Shown here piece after piece: positions 11,487 to 24,078 of a DNA stretch of 64,000 nt; within the stretch, counting starts at the first letter, position 1; the number at the start of each line of letters is the position of its first letter. The translations under genes were made by a program, and so were the position numbers. This stretch comes from Zygnema cylindricum (taxonomy: Eukaryota; Streptophyta; Zygnematophyceae; Zygnematales; Zygnemataceae): positions 133,756 through 197,755 of the forward strand of contig JBBHKE010001902.1 in assembly GCA_037447655.1 (NCBI GenBank), read 5' to 3'. The notes beneath the pieces were generated by a model. The model ran no database searches. It was not told the origin of the DNA and saw nothing but the letters and a program-made list of their open reading frames with translations.

Positions 11487-13409
11487 TAAGTCTATAGCAA
11501 AAAAAATCTCTGAATTTGCTACCCTAAGTAGTAAGTTATGGAGGGTCAAAGTTGACCTTTTTGTATAGAAGCTCCTTGGGAGAGAGGGTCCAATCTATCA
11601 TTTTTTTCTCAGTCCTATCACTTTCTAAAACTATATCAACTGAAGTACGGCACCAATCATAATACTCTATCGTACATAAAGGTATAAGTGCCTGTGTACT
11701 TTTTGTACGACAATTGTACGATATGGCTTACAAGTCGACACATGTCATTTTTGGATTCGTTCTTGTAATCCCCAAAGATGCCGTATTCCAATATGGTTGT
11801 GCCACGTGTCAATCAATGTGACGTTGATCGCAAACGGCCAAAAACCTATTCCGCGATCTCGGCATGCTTCGATGATGTCCGATAAAACCGGATTTCAATC
11901 GTAGCCGTCATAAATACTTGCGCAATATTTGTTTCGCCTTCGAAACAAAGTGCGCGTTATCCGTTTCGGATGTTCCTGTTGTAATTTATAAATCTTTATT
12001 TCAGTTAATAGGGGTAAAAATAACTTAGGATATTTTTCCTAGTAGTCTACTGTAAGACTTACCTTAATTAGTGTTACAGTAGCAAGAGGTACAGTAGAGT
12101 GTATCGTACTGTATCGTACTTTTGCAGGGACACGTGTCGGCGAAATAACGTATGCAGGTTTTTGGAGTAGCGCCGACAATCAGCCATACGCGTCAAAAAG
12201 TTGACGATGCGATTCACATGATCGGACGAATGGGATCTGTTCCGAGTATTCCGGAAACATATGGTACAGCTCGACGGTACCATCGTCGATCGAATTTGTT
12301 CCAACGGACGCGATTCACTTGGGACCACAAGCGCGATTCACGAGGGACCACAAGCGTGATTCGCGTGGGACCACAAGTGACGAAGCACTCAGGTGCTTCG
12401 TACTACATGACCACATTGGGTTGGACTTTAGCGGTCACCGCTGACAAAGCATTTGGAACGTTTTGTGTACGATTAGAACGTTTTGTGTACGGATCAATTT
12501 CTGTAAATATCTGAATAACATTAGTTTGTAGTTTAGTGTGATAAAAAATAGTGTTCCGTTAATCAGGTTTAAGAAAATAGTAATTAGGTTTTTAAGGTAC
12601 AGTAACGTACTTGTAGGATGCTTTGTCGTTAGTCAGGATAATAACCGTAGTAACGGTTACCCGAATGAGTGTAGATCAGTAGATACACACTGTGAGTATA
12701 TAACTTAGGACTTAGACAATTTTGTAGCATCCAGTTTTGGGAATATGATTTTCTAAGGGCAGTTTTTGGGAAACTTCCAGACATCATATCTTATGGTTTA
12801 CTAAGTCATTTGGGCTGCAATTTTGGGAATTGTCAGTTTATTGTATTGTGTATCACTGTGGGAAATTTAGCATATTGGCTTTCTGAGTCATATTTTGTGT
12901 CAGATCTAAGTTGGCTGTTGAGTAGGTACTTTAATAGTTTCTGCTGTTTTTCATGTCTACTTCCACTACTACTGCTGGTTCACCGCCTGCAACGGTGGTT
13001 GTAGAACAACAGTTCCGTACGCCGTACAACACAAACTATATTTATGTCCATATATCCCGTTAAATGAAATAGCCTACGTTTGAGTATTTATCTAATTTTT
13101 AAACCCTATATCATACAACCTTGAACTTGGACAAATTGGCTAAGGCTATCAGCTACCGCCGGCTCTTACGGACGGCAGGTACCAAGTTCAAATCTCGGGT
13201 TAGTCAATTACTATTTTGGTTATTCTACCAATCTAATGTTTGTCACCGTCTGGATAGCATAGGCGGCCATGGCTCTATCTCCCTCTCCAACTTTCATTGA
13301 CTGCGACAACTGTGGGAGCTGGAGAAAGGTGTTAGAGGCAGACTTCCTCTGCTTCTTTTCTGCATTTTACAAAACCTAGAAAATACTAAAATAGCCTTTG
13401 ATTTCTACA
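11487..13409 (-). mobile_element. Copia-like LTR, minus orientation (LTR-C), split by an insertion
   Basis: The two parts, 13409-13012 and 11976-11487, together give about 883 bp of LTR matching LTR-A (4949-5832). It starts TGTAGAAATCAAAGG at 13409, directly after a purine stretch ending ATGGAG. The interruption at 11977-13011 is a separate LTR-like insertion. Confidence 0.75.
11977..13011 (+). mobile_element. Solo LTR-like insertion with 5-bp target duplication
   Basis: A 1035-bp insert that begins TGTTGTAATTTATAAATC and ends GGTTGTAGAACAACA, with GTTCC on both sides (11972-11976 and 13012-13016). Removing it restores the host LTR sequence TTCGGATGTTCCGTACGCC, which lines up with the intact relative near 5425. 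TG...CA ends, short inverted TGTTGT/ACAACA termini and a 5-bp duplication are the signature of an LTR. No internal region is present, so it is a solo LTR or a small non-autonomous element. Positions 12308-12375 hold three copies of a roughly 24-bp unit containing GGGACCACAAG. The 120-residue open frame across it has no recognisable domain. Confidence 0.8.
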
Positions 13410-13439
13410 CTCCATTTATTTTCTAGTCACTCTTAATTT

Positions 13440-16400
13440 TAAGACAACATTTCTCTCGTCATAAAATTAGTTTAGGGGAAGGCACACGTTTAGTCATCAT
13501 ATCTGCTACCATTTCACTATCTGGTTTATACTCCAAACTGATTATCTTGTTTTCTACTTTCTCCCTAACAAAGCTAAGTCTAATGTCTATGTGTTTGGCT
13601 TTAAAGTGATATTTACGATTGGCATAAATGGCAATGGCAGCCAGATTATCACAAAACACTTTTTGGACACCACTTTTAAGATGACCAAGCTCACCAAGCA
13701 AAGACTTGACCCACATTAATTCTTTTACAGCAGAGCAAGAAGCCATGTAGTCAGCCTCCATAGTGGACTGAGCAATGATCTTTTGCTGCTTGCTGCTCTA
13801 GCAGCAAGCCCCATCACCCATATACAATACATATCCAGATGTACATCTCCTTATAGGTGCATCCATATTGCTATCATCACTCCAAGTGGTGATGTAAGTA
13901 TTGTTTTCATGCAAATGCTACCATAGATCCCTAGTCCCTATAAGATATCTAAGGACTCTCTTAGCTGCCTCCCAATCTTTCTTAGTGGGAGCATTCAGAC
14001 TCCTACTTAGTACTCCTACAGTTGCGGCTATGTCCGGACAGATACAATTCATGAAATATATTAGGCTGCCCACTACTTGTCTATAAGGGATGGTCTACAT
14101 AAATCTTTTTTTTTTCGGGCCTACCTCATCATCTTAGATTATAACTCCCTCTTCCACACTCCCCTTACTTCCCTTCTTTAATTCCATAGGAGTGGTACAA
14201 CTATTAGCCTGGTCCATTTAGAATTTTTCTGCATGTTTCCAATCGCCTCTTTTTGAGTTAATCTTATTATTTTTCTATCTCTGTCTCTCTCTACCTGAAT
14301 TCCCAAAATATACCTCGCTTCACCTATATCCTTCATCTCAAATCTTCCTTTTAGATCATTTTTCTACTTATTTATTTTATCCATAGATTTACTTAAAAGA
14401 AGCAAATCATCAACATAAATTGCAATAAAAATAATTCCTTCCTCATCTTCAAACAAATAAATTGAGTGATCTGAGCTGATCCGAATAAATCCCAAAGATG
14501 TAAGAAACTCATCAAGCTTCTTTTTCCATTGCAGGGGTGCCTGTTTCAGCCCATACAAAGATTTGATCAATCGGCATATCTTGCTTTCCTCCCCTTGCTA
14601 CACAAATCCTTCGGGCTGTCACGTAAAAATTTCCTCTTCCAACTCTCCATTTAGAAAGGCCGTCTTGATGTCCATCTGGCGCACTTCCATGTCTTTAGCT
14701 GCCGCCATACTGACAAGTATCCGAACCGAAGGAAACCTAACGAGCGGTGCAAAAGTCTTCACGTAGTTTGTTCCCTCTTTTTGGGTAAATCCCTTTTCCA
14801 CTAACCGAGCCTTGTAGCGCTTAATGGTGTCTTCCGCGTTGAGTTTCAGCATAAATACCCACTTACACCCAATTGGCTTCCTATCACGAGGACAATCCAT
14901 CAATTCCCATGTATCAGCAGCCATAATTGAGGCCATCTCGTCATTCATGGCTGTCTTCCACCAGTTTCTCTAAGGACAAGTCATTCCCTTATTATAAGTA
15001 TGAGGTTCATCAAGGTGAGACAAATTGGTTACCTTATTGTTCACTTGTCTCTCTTGTAGTCTTTTGCTGCTTCTTCTTCCTCCCTCAAACTCGGTTGCCG
15101 AAATAGATGGCTCTTTTGGAATCTTCCAAACAATTTTTACTTCTCAGCTATCCTTTGTTTCTAGGTTGATTTCTACCACGTCTTCCGCTTCGGTTGGAGT
15201 TGATACTAGGGGTTCCACATTTGGGTCCTTCTCGGTCTGATCTGTATCTGCAAGATCATCACCTTCTTCAAATCCTGGATAGTAAGGAAGCTCAAAGTCA
15301 TCAAATTTTTTGACTCAAATCTGATTATGACTGTCTTTGTTTGCTTAAAGGGATCTATAGATTTCCCTTCATCCATAACCACTAGATGCGTCACTAGGAT
15401 AATATCCTCTCTTTTGAGATCGTAGACTCTATATCTTTTTTCATCTTCATCATATCTTAGTAGATATCTTGGGTTTCCTTTTGGGTCTAACTTCTAGTTT
15501 GACCAATCTGTGTCTAAAGTGAACACTTGACTACCGAAAACCTTTAAGTGTGAAACATCTGGTTTTTGGCCTGTCCATCTCTCATAGGGTGTTTGGCCTT
15601 TTACTGCTGAAGTAAGAACTTTATTCTTGAGATAACTTGCACAGTTTATTGCTTCGGCCCAAAACTTCTTTCCTATTTTCTTATCTGACAGCATACTGCT
15701 AGCACTATCACTCAGTGTTCTATTTAATCTTTCAGCTACACCATTCTGCTCAGGATTTTCAGGAATTGTCTTTTGGTGTTGCACTCCATCTTCTCTCAGA
15801 AAATCCTCAAACAAGTTAGAGGTATACTCTCCACCATTGTCACTCCTTACTCTCTTGATTGAGGTTTCATGGAGTTTTTCACTCCATGCTTTATATTGTT
15901 TAAAACATTCCTGAACCTCTGACTTATTTTTCAAAAAATAAACCTTGGAATACCGAGACCAATCATCGGTGATAGTCATTATAAATCTCTTCCCCCCAGG
16001 TGATGGCACTCTAGCTGCCCCCCAAATATCCGTGTGTACTTAATTTATAATCTTTTCTCCCTTATAGGTGGCGGTTTTTGGGAAGGGTAACCAATGTGCT
16101 TTACCTTGAGCACATCTACTACAATCACTTAGATTCTCACTCTTAGGGAACTAAATCCCTTCCACTACTCCCATATTTTTCATCTCACTTAACTTATCTA
16201 GATTCACATGCCCAAGCCTCTTATGCCATATTATTATATCATGAACACCAACATAATAAAGTTTCTTCTTTTTATTGCTTAAAATCAGCCGAAACATCCA
16301 TTCGCTACCTTTTTCACCAGTAAAATAAACTTCCTCCTCAAAACTAGTAGTAAAGACTCTTTTCCTAGTGCTAATATCAAAACCCTTATCATCTAATATA

Positions 16401-16570
16401 GACGTTGAGATGATCTTTTGTTCAGCTCCGGAATAAACAATACATCAGAGAATGTAACTATGGATGTCTTTCCTTCTACTTACACATTTAGATCTACTGA
16501 TCCTACAACAGTAGTAGTGACTATCCTCCAATCCCCGTACTGTATATCTATGGTGGGAATCTTCTTATCC
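13440..16570 (-). pseudogene. Degenerate Ty1/copia pol, minus strand (protease end to RNase H)
   Basis: Read from right to left, the order is as follows. Protease tail and spacer at about 16560-16370. GAG-pre-integrase at about 16235-16100 with WHKRLGHVNLDKLSEMKNMG and C..C..GK.H. Integrase at 16009-15494 with catalytic Asp in TDDWSRY, Asp in RSDNGGEY and Glu in NPEQNGVAERLNRT. RT at 14948-14619 with NGELEEEIF and ARLVEKGFTQKEGTNYVKTF, continuing 14570-14364 with SLYGLKQAP.QWKKKLDEF and the active-site YVDDLLLL. RNase H at 13761-13459 with EADYMASCSAVKELMWVKSL, KAKHIDIRLSF and MVADMMTK. Frames are broken by stops, so it is dead, but it is better preserved than the copy at 5833-8209. The order integrase before RT defines copia. 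Confidence 0.9.
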
Positions 16571-16579
16571 TAATGAACA

Positions 16580-16975
16580 AGTGTTTATCTTAACACATGT
16601 GCATGGATGCACTTAAGTATACAATCCAGCATGCTTCACCTTTCAATTCACCGAAAGCACATTTCTGCTTTCATGGAAACTCCTAAAAGAGATAATTTTC
16701 ATTTGCCTCAAATCATTTTTCAAACGCATTTTGCAAAGCGGTCCAACAATCATAAAGCCTATCATGAGTTAGAAGATGTTCATGCATAGAACTAGCACAA
16801 CTTTGTATTAGTGCGGTGGAGGCCGCCATATCTTTCTTGTCCCACTTCTTTGCTCCGGCTGGATCCTCGCAAGGATCGGGTCGTGTTTCTTCCCCAATAA
16901 CGATGTCCCAAAGTTTTTTCGGTGTGAATTCTCTTCGAAAGTATCTCTTCCAAATTGCATAGTTGGAACCCCTAA
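16580..16975 (-). pseudogene. Copia gag fragment upstream of the minus-strand pol
   Basis: On the minus strand from about 16970, the translation has NYAIWKRYFRREFTPKKLWD, then KKWDKKDMAASTALIQS, then HDRLYDCWTALQ. This is the DUF4219/UBN2-type gag of copia elements (Y..W, LW..I, D..A...I...). The C-terminal half and zinc knuckle are missing, and the fragment continues almost directly into protease sequence. Its right edge is cut by the plus-strand LTR starting at 16981. Confidence 0.65.
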
Positions 16976-16980
16976 AGACT

Positions 16981-17860
16981 ATTGAAATTTAAGTACTTTC
17001 TAGGTCTAGAGATTGTAAAATAAAAGCCAAAAGAGGAGACACTGACAGCTTGCCTCTAACTCTTCACTCAAGTCCCCACACTTGTCGCAATCACAGAAGA
17101 CTTTAGTAGGAGTTAGATCCATGGCTGAAAGGCTGTCGAAAGAGGACAAGAAGGCAAATCTTAATAAAGTTACCTAAAATGTTTGACGGACCCGAGATTT
17201 GATCCGGGTACCTGCCATCCGTCAAATTAGTCAGTAGCCTTAACCTATAAGTCTACGATTAGTGGTAGGATATAGTAGGTTTGATAAATATTTATTTTTT
17301 CACACATAGACTAGTTCATTTAACAGGATATAGATACGAAATATATAGATACAGTTTTTGTACTATTTTAATGTATTATATGAAACAGATACCTCGCATT
17401 TGTTTCAAACACGGAACAAATACCGCGCGTATATTTTCAGCAGCTATAGTTGTATCCGATTTTGATCGGACGGCCACGATAGGCGCCGCGATCACGGAAT
17501 GTGTACTTTTGGCGTTTTACTGTCATCGCCACGTCATGTGACACGTGGCGCGACAACGTTGGATTGCGGCAACTCCGGCGATTACGGGAACAAATCTGGA
17601 TATGACATGTGTCGACATTTTGGCCATGTCATACGATGGCCGTACAGAAAGTACACCGGCACATGTACTTTTCTGTACGACACAGTAATTTGATTGGTGC
17701 CATACTTCAGTAGATAGAGTTTTAGAGAGAGATAGGACTTAGAAAATTTAGTAGGTAGCGGCCTCTCTCCAGGAGAGCTCCTGTACAAAAGGTCATCTTC
17801 ACCATTCATAACTATCAATTTACTTGACTATTTTCAGTGATTCGTTTTGCTGCGAACTCA
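16981..17860 (+). mobile_element. Copia-like LTR (LTR-D), first of a tandem array
   Basis: About 880 bp, starting ATTGAAATTTAAGTACTTTC (TG start mutated) and ending TGCGAACTCA. Very similar to LTR-E and LTR-F. It contains the shared blocks TAGATCCATGGCTG, CGCATTTGTTTC, ATGACATGTGTCGACATTTT and CTCCTGTACAAAAGGTCATC. Confidence 0.8.
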
Positions 17861-19981
17861 ACGCAGTCCAAGCTACACAGGGGTGTAGTCGGTCAGAGTT
17901 TTTGCCTTCCAGGGACGCTGCATTTCTCAGTGAAAGTCAAAGTGGGTGAATGTGTCCAAAACTCATATTCTAACTTTGCATTCTGTGGTGGAACTAAGCA
18001 CCCATAAAGTCTTAATTCACATGGGTGAAACTATAATGGGTTTCTGATTGTCAAGGGGTCATTCATTTGGGTTTATATCAACTTGGAGTCGGCACTATCT
18101 AGATTATCTTCTTTTGGATCTGCAATTTTGTGGGCAATGGAGCACACAGAGTTTGAGGTTATGGGCCCACCATCTAGAGTGCCTATGTTCGATGGAACAG
18201 ACTTCAGTTATTAGGATTTTACAATGGAGGGATTGCTTTTCGAGAAGCACTTATAGGGAATTGTTTCGGGACAAGTGAGTTGTCCGCCAGTTGGCTTTGG
18301 AGGAGCTTACTATGGAGAATGATCTGAGGCTGCCCAAAATATCAACCAAATTTCAGATGCAAAGGAAGGTGAAGGGAAAATCATTGCCATAGAAGGGGAA
18401 AAATAGGAGAAGGGAAAAGGAACACCGATGGTGAGGGGAGCTAAGCTCTCGACTATGGTTCAACTTATAGGGATTAAAACTGAAGAAAATGACAGAAAAA
18501 TATGGGAATATAAAAACACTATAGCAAAGCATCTCATACTTGAAAACGTGTCTAAGTCCATAGCTATCACTATTATAAACTTAACCAAGTCTTCATAGAT
18601 ATGGGAAGCACTAAGTCACATTTATAAGAGTGAGACTATTTAGAGGCAGCAATTAGTAAAACAAGAAATAGATGCCTATGTTTATAAAGGCGGTAGCATG
18701 ATAGAGTTTTGCAATGATATTGTTGCGCTATATATTGAGCTTGCTAGTGCGGGATATGTAGAATCTCAGAAGAGGAAGATTAATTCACTACTCATGAAAC
18801 TCCCAGATGAGTACGAAAACATTATTTGTTGTATGCAGGCAATTGATGGCTCCTCATGGACTTGGAGCTTTACCATGGGGATAATTCTCCTGAGGGAAAG
18901 CACTTTAAAGCTTCGTAGGGGAAGTGACAGGGTGAATGCATTTACAGCTGGTGGTGATTGCCGGAAGCGTGATGAGAGGAACAGCAGTGACGAGCAGAAG
19001 CGTGATGTGAAGAAGAAAGACAAAATTAAACCTTATCGGAACTTTGGTAGAAAGAGAGGGAGAGGAAAAGAAACGAGAGTTTTGAAAAAAGGGGTTTGCT
19101 TCTTTTGTAGGGAACCGGGTCATTATATAAAGGAATGCCCTTGTTTGGAAGAACTTAAAAGTTGGAATGTGGATGAGGAGGAAGAAGGGGAAGAAGAGAA
19201 AGAGTATGAAGATATGTTGGAGCTTCTCCCCATCGGTAGTATGGGGAAGAGAGAAAAGCACACACAAATTCCACGTAAGCAACAATGTGTTTTTGGAGGT
19301 ACAAGGGAAGTAAAGAGAGAGGAGACACTTTAGGGAGTTCAAAATATTGAGGATAGTTTCATAGATATTTTGGAAACAGAAAACTGGTCGGAAAGGGAGA
19401 CTTCAACGGATTCCGAGGAAAGGGGAGAATTAATTATAGAGGGGGTTTTAAAAGATAGGGGAGAAGAGGAATATTTAATGAAAGGTTTAGGGGATGAGAA
19501 ATATTAATTGGGAATAAAATTAGAAAGTGATAGTGGAAAGAATTCCAAAGGAGAGAGTAAGGAAAGTTCAGAAATTGGGGTGAGAATCATGGATAAAAAT
19601 ATGAGTTCGGAAGATGTAGATTTTACGAGGAACTTAGTGGGGACTCTTGATTTAAGGATAAATTTGGGGGGTAATGGTTTTGACATCACTAATGGGAGTG
19701 ATGCCCTCTATAAAGGTGTGCCTGTAAAAGGGTTAGCATCTGAGTATGTGTTGCAAATTGGGGATGGGGCTGGCTGTTGGAAATGCAAAAGGGAAAGTGG
19801 ATTTTGGTTGGATGAAAAGGGGAGGAGGTGGATAAAATCTTTGCTCAGATTTATGAAAAGTGGCATGCAAAATAAAATGTATGATCGACAAATTGAAATT
19901 ATTTTTGGTCATCTATAACACTTTTTTAAATATAAAGGTATTCGCTTGAAGCTTCATTAAGGAAAAAGGAAAAAGGAAAGG

Positions 19982-20038
<57 letters not shown>

Positions 20039-20090
20039 TTGTTGTTTTTGAACGGAGTTTAAAGTAAAGTAGACTAGAAAATAAGGGGAG
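17861..20090 (+). mobile_element. gag-only copia-like internal region, copy 1
   Basis: Leader (17861-18136), then a gag frame from the ATG at 18137 (MEHTEFEVMGPPSRVP) with scattered stops to about 19918. Visible parts: the UBN2-like core (AKHLILENVSKSIAIT, Y..GGSMIEFCNDI, SLLMKLPDEYENII), a basic stretch, and a CCHC zinc knuckle CFFCREPGHYIKEC at about 19100-19140. The frame then runs through stops at 19333 and 19505 into FDITNGSDALYKG.PVKG.ASEYVLQIGDGAGCW.CK (about 19680-19790). This looks like the start of a copia RNase H, joined to an unknown tail rich in aromatic and basic residues. Protease, integrase and RT are absent. A (TA)n run (19988-20033) precedes the polypurine tract AATAAGGGGAG at 20080. 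Confidence 0.75.
19988..20034. repeat. (TA)n microsatellite
   Basis: About 47 bases of perfect TA repeat just before the 3' polypurine tract of gag-only copy 1. A shorter, interrupted version occupies the same place in copy 2 (23095-23132). Confidence 0.95.
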
Positions 20091-20973
20091 TGTTGAAATT
20101 TAAGTATTTTCTAGGTCTAGATGTTGTAAAATAAAAGACAAAATAGGAGACACTGACAGCTTGCCTCTAACTGTTCACTCAAGTCCCCACACTTGTCGCA
20201 GTCACTGAACACTTGAGGAGAAGTTAGATCCATGGCTGCCTAGGCTGTCCAAAGAGGACAGGGAGGCAAATCTTGATAGAGTTACCTAAAACGTTTGACG
20301 GACCCAGGATTTGATCCGGGTACCTAACGTCCGTCAAATTACCAGTTAGCTTTAACCTATAAGTTTAGGATTAGTGGTGGGACATAATAGGTTTGACAAA
20401 TATTTAATTTGTTACACGTAGACTAGTTCATTTAACGGGAAATAGATACGTAATGCATAGATAAAGTTTCTGTACGATTTTAATGTATTATAGGAAACAG
20501 ACACCTCGCATTTGTTTCGAACACGAAACAAATACCGCGCGTATATTTTCAACGACTATAGTTGTATCCGGTTTTGATCGAACGGCCACGATAGGCGTCG
20601 GGATCACAGAATATGTACTTTTGGCAATTTAGTGTCATCGCCATGTCATGTGACACGTGGCACAAAAACGCTAGATTGCGGCAACTCCGAAGATTACGGG
20701 AACAAATCCGGATATGACATGTGTCCACATTTTGGCCATGTCGAACGATGGTCGTACAGAAAGTACACGACCACGTGTACCTTTATGTATGACACAATAA
20801 TTTGATTGGTGCCGTACATCAGTAGATAGAGTTTTAGAGAGAGATAGGACTTAGAAAATTTAGTAGGTAGCAGCCTCTCTCCGAGAGAGCTCCTGTACAA
20901 AAGGTCATCTTTGACCATTCATAACTATCAATTTACTTGACCATTTTCACTGATTCTTTTTGCTGCAGACTCA
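20091..20973 (+). mobile_element. Copia-like LTR (LTR-E), shared by two gag-only units
   Basis: About 883 bp, from TGTTGAAATTTAAGTATTTT after a polypurine tract to GCTGCAGACTCA. It serves as 3' LTR of the left unit and 5' LTR of the right unit. Confidence 0.85.
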
Positions 20974-23189
20974 CGGGGGTCCACGCTACACAAGGTTATA
21001 GTCGGTCAGAGTTTTTGCCTGCCACGGTGGCTGCATTTCTAAGGGAAAGTCAAAGTGAGTGAATGTGTCCAAAACTCATATTCTAACTTTGCATTCTGTG
21101 GTGGAACAGAGCACACAGGAAGTTTTATTTCACAGGGTGAAGCTATTATGGGTTTCTGATTGTCAAGGGGTCAATCATTTAGGTTTATATCAACTTGGAT
21201 TCGGCACCATCTAGATTAGCTTCTTTTGGATCTGCGATTTCTGTGGGCAATGGAGCACACAGTGTTTCACGTTATGGGCCCACCATCTAGGGTGTCTATG
21301 TTCGATGGAATAGACTTCACTTATTGGGAACTTACGATGGAGGGATTGCTTTTCGAAAAGTACTTGTGGGGAATTGTTTCGGGACAAGTGAGGTGTCCGC
21401 CACAATGATTTGGTGGAACTCTCTACGGAGATTCATCAGGGGCCTCTCATAAAACTAACCGTATTTCAGATTTAATGGAAGGTGAAGGGAAAATTATTGC
21501 CATGGAAGGGGGTAATGGGGAGAAGGATAAAGGGACACCAATGGTTAGGGGAGCTAAGCTCTCCACCACAGCTCCACTTTAATGGGTTATAAGTAAAACT
21601 AAAGAAAATGATGATAATATTTGGGAGAATATAAACACTATAGCAAAACATCTCATACTTAGGAATGTGTCTAAGTCCATAGCTATCAGTCTTTTGAATA
21701 TAACCAAGTCTTCGGAAATTTGGGATACACTAAGTCAAATTTATAAGAGTGAGACTATTCAGAGGCAGCAATCAGTAAAACCAAAAATAGATGCCTATGT
21801 TTACAAAGGGGGAAGCATGATAGAGTTTTGCAATGATATTGCTGCGCTATATGTTGAGCTTGCTAGTGCGGGATATGTATAATCTGAGGAGAGGAAGATT
21901 AATACACTACTCATGAAACTCCCAAATGAGTACAAAAACATCATTTGTCATATGCAGGCAATGGATGGCTCCTCATGGACTTGGAGCTTTACCATGGGGA
22001 TGATTCTTGTGAGGGAAAGCACTTTGGAGCTTCGTAGGGGAAGTAACAGGGTGAATGCACTAACAGCTGGTGGTGACTGGCAAAAGCGTGATGAGGGGAA
22101 CGGCGGTGACGAGCGAAAGCGTGATGAGGGGAAGAAAGACAAAGGTAAACCTTATCGGAATTTTGGTGGAAAGAGAGGGAGAGGAAAAAAAAGGAGAGCT
22201 TTGAAAAAAGGGGTTTGCTTCTTTGTAGGGAGTCGGGTCACTATCTGGAGGAGTGTCCTAGTTTGGAAGAAATTAGAAGTTGGGATGTTGATGAGAAGAA
22301 ACAAGGGGATGAGAAGAACGAGGATGAAAATTTTTTGGAGCTTCTCCGCATCGGTAATAGGGGGAAGAAAGAAAAGCACACAGAAATTCCACGAAAGCAA
22401 TAGTGTGCTTTTGGAGGTATAAGGGAATTAAAGAGAGAGGAGAAACTTGAGGGAGTTCAAATTATTGAGGATAGTTTCAAAGATATTTTGGAAATAGAAA
22501 ACTGGTCGGAAAAGGAGACTTCAACGGATTCCGAGGAAAGGGGAGAAGTAAATCTAAAGGGGGCTTTAAAAGATAGGGGGGGAGAGGAATATTTGATTAA
22601 AAGTTTAGGGGAGGAGAAATATTTTTTGGGAGTAAAAATAGAAAGTGATAGTGGAAAGAATTCCATGGGAGAGGGTGAGGTAAATGAGATAATTATCATG
22701 GGTGAAAATATGAGTTCGGAAAATGTTGATTTTATGAGGAACATAGTGAGGACTAGTGATTTTTGGGAATATTTGACGGGGGGTGGATTTGACATCACTA
22801 CTTAGTGTGATGTCATTTGTGAAGATGTGCCTGTAAAATGGTTATCTTTTGGGTATGTGTTGCAGATTAAGGATGGGGCTGACTGTTAGAAATGCAAAAG
22901 GGAAAGTGGATTTTGGTTTGATGAAAAGGGGAGGAGGTGGATAAAATATTTGCTCGGGTTTATGAAAAGTGGCATGCAAAATAAAATGTATGATCGCCGA
23001 GATGAAATTATTTTTGGTCATCTAATACACTTTCTTAAATATAAAGGTATTCGCTTGAAGCTTCATGAAAGAAAAAGGAAAAAGGAAAGGAAAATATATA
23101 TAAATATATATATATATATATAAATATATATGTGTATTAGTTGTTTTTTATGGGAGTTGAAAGTAAAATAGACTAGAAAATAAGGGGAG
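20974..23189 (+). mobile_element. gag-only copia-like internal region, copy 2
   Basis: Same layout as copy 1: leader, gag from the ATG at about 21250 (EHTVFHVMGPPSRVSM), UBN2-like core (YKSETIQRQQSVKPKIDAYV, KLPNEYKNIICHMQAMDGSS), basic region and zinc knuckle. A one-base loss in the T run at about 22222 (CTTCTTTGTAGGG against CTTCTTTTGTAGGG in copy 1) shifts the frame inside the knuckle, giving LCRESGHYLEEC in the next frame. The tail GFDITT, then YVLQIKDGADC, KCKRESGFWFDEKGRRWIK and GMQNKMYDR is retained, as is the polypurine tract before 23190. Non-functional. Confidence 0.75.
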
Positions 23190-24078
23190 TGTTGAAATTT
23201 AAAGTATTTTCTAGGTCTAGAGATTGTAAAATAAAAGGCAAAGAGGAGACACTGACAGCCTACCTCTAACTGTTCACTCAAGTCCCCACACTTGTCGCAA
23301 TCACTGAAGACTGGAGAAGGAGTTAGATCCATGGCTGCCTAGACTGTCCAAAGAGGACATGAAGGCAAATCTTAATAGAGTTACCTAAAAGATTTTGACA
23401 CACACAAGATTTGATCCAGGTACCCGCTGACTGTCAAACTAGCCGTTAGCTTTATCCGTTTAGTCTAAGACTAGTGTTAAATGCTATATGGTTTGATAAT
23501 TATATAAAGACTTACACGTAGACTAATTAATTCAGCTGAAACTTTATTTGGGATGCATAGATTCAGTTATGTAGAGTACGGAACACGGTACGGAGAAGAA
23601 ACAAATACCGCGCATTTTGTTTCGATATCGAAACAAATACAGCGCAAGTATTTATGACGGCTACGATTGAAATCTAGTTTTGATCGGACGGCCGGGAAGG
23701 ATGTCGAGATCGCGGAAGAGAATCGCGACGGTTTGCGGTCATCGCCACGTAGGATGACACGTGGCACAATGGCATTGGATCGTGGCAACTCGGGAGATTA
23801 CGAGAACAAATCCGGATATGACATGTGTCGACATTTTGGCCATGTCTTACGATGGTCGTACAAAAAGTACACCGGCACCTATACTTTTATGTACGACACA
23901 ATAATTTGATTGGTGCCGTACATCAGTAGATAGAGTTTTAGAGAGAGATAGGACTTAGAAAATTTAGTAGGTAGCAGCCTCTCTCCGAGAGAGCTCCTGT
24001 ACAAAAGGTCATCTTTGACCATTCATAACTATCAATTTACTTGACCATTTTTCAGTGATTCTTTTTGCTGCGGACTCA
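23190..24078 (+). mobile_element. Copia-like LTR (LTR-F), last of the tandem array
   Basis: About 889 bp, from TGTTGAAATTTAAAGTATTT to GCTGCGGACTCA. It is followed by a third leader and gag start (24079-24376) whose ATG and ..EHTEFE codons are recognisable before the sequence changes abruptly. Confidence 0.8.

Noticed and set aside
12152-12514. 120-codon plus-strand frame
   Set aside because: Lies wholly inside the solo LTR and includes its tandem units; no domain or start context.
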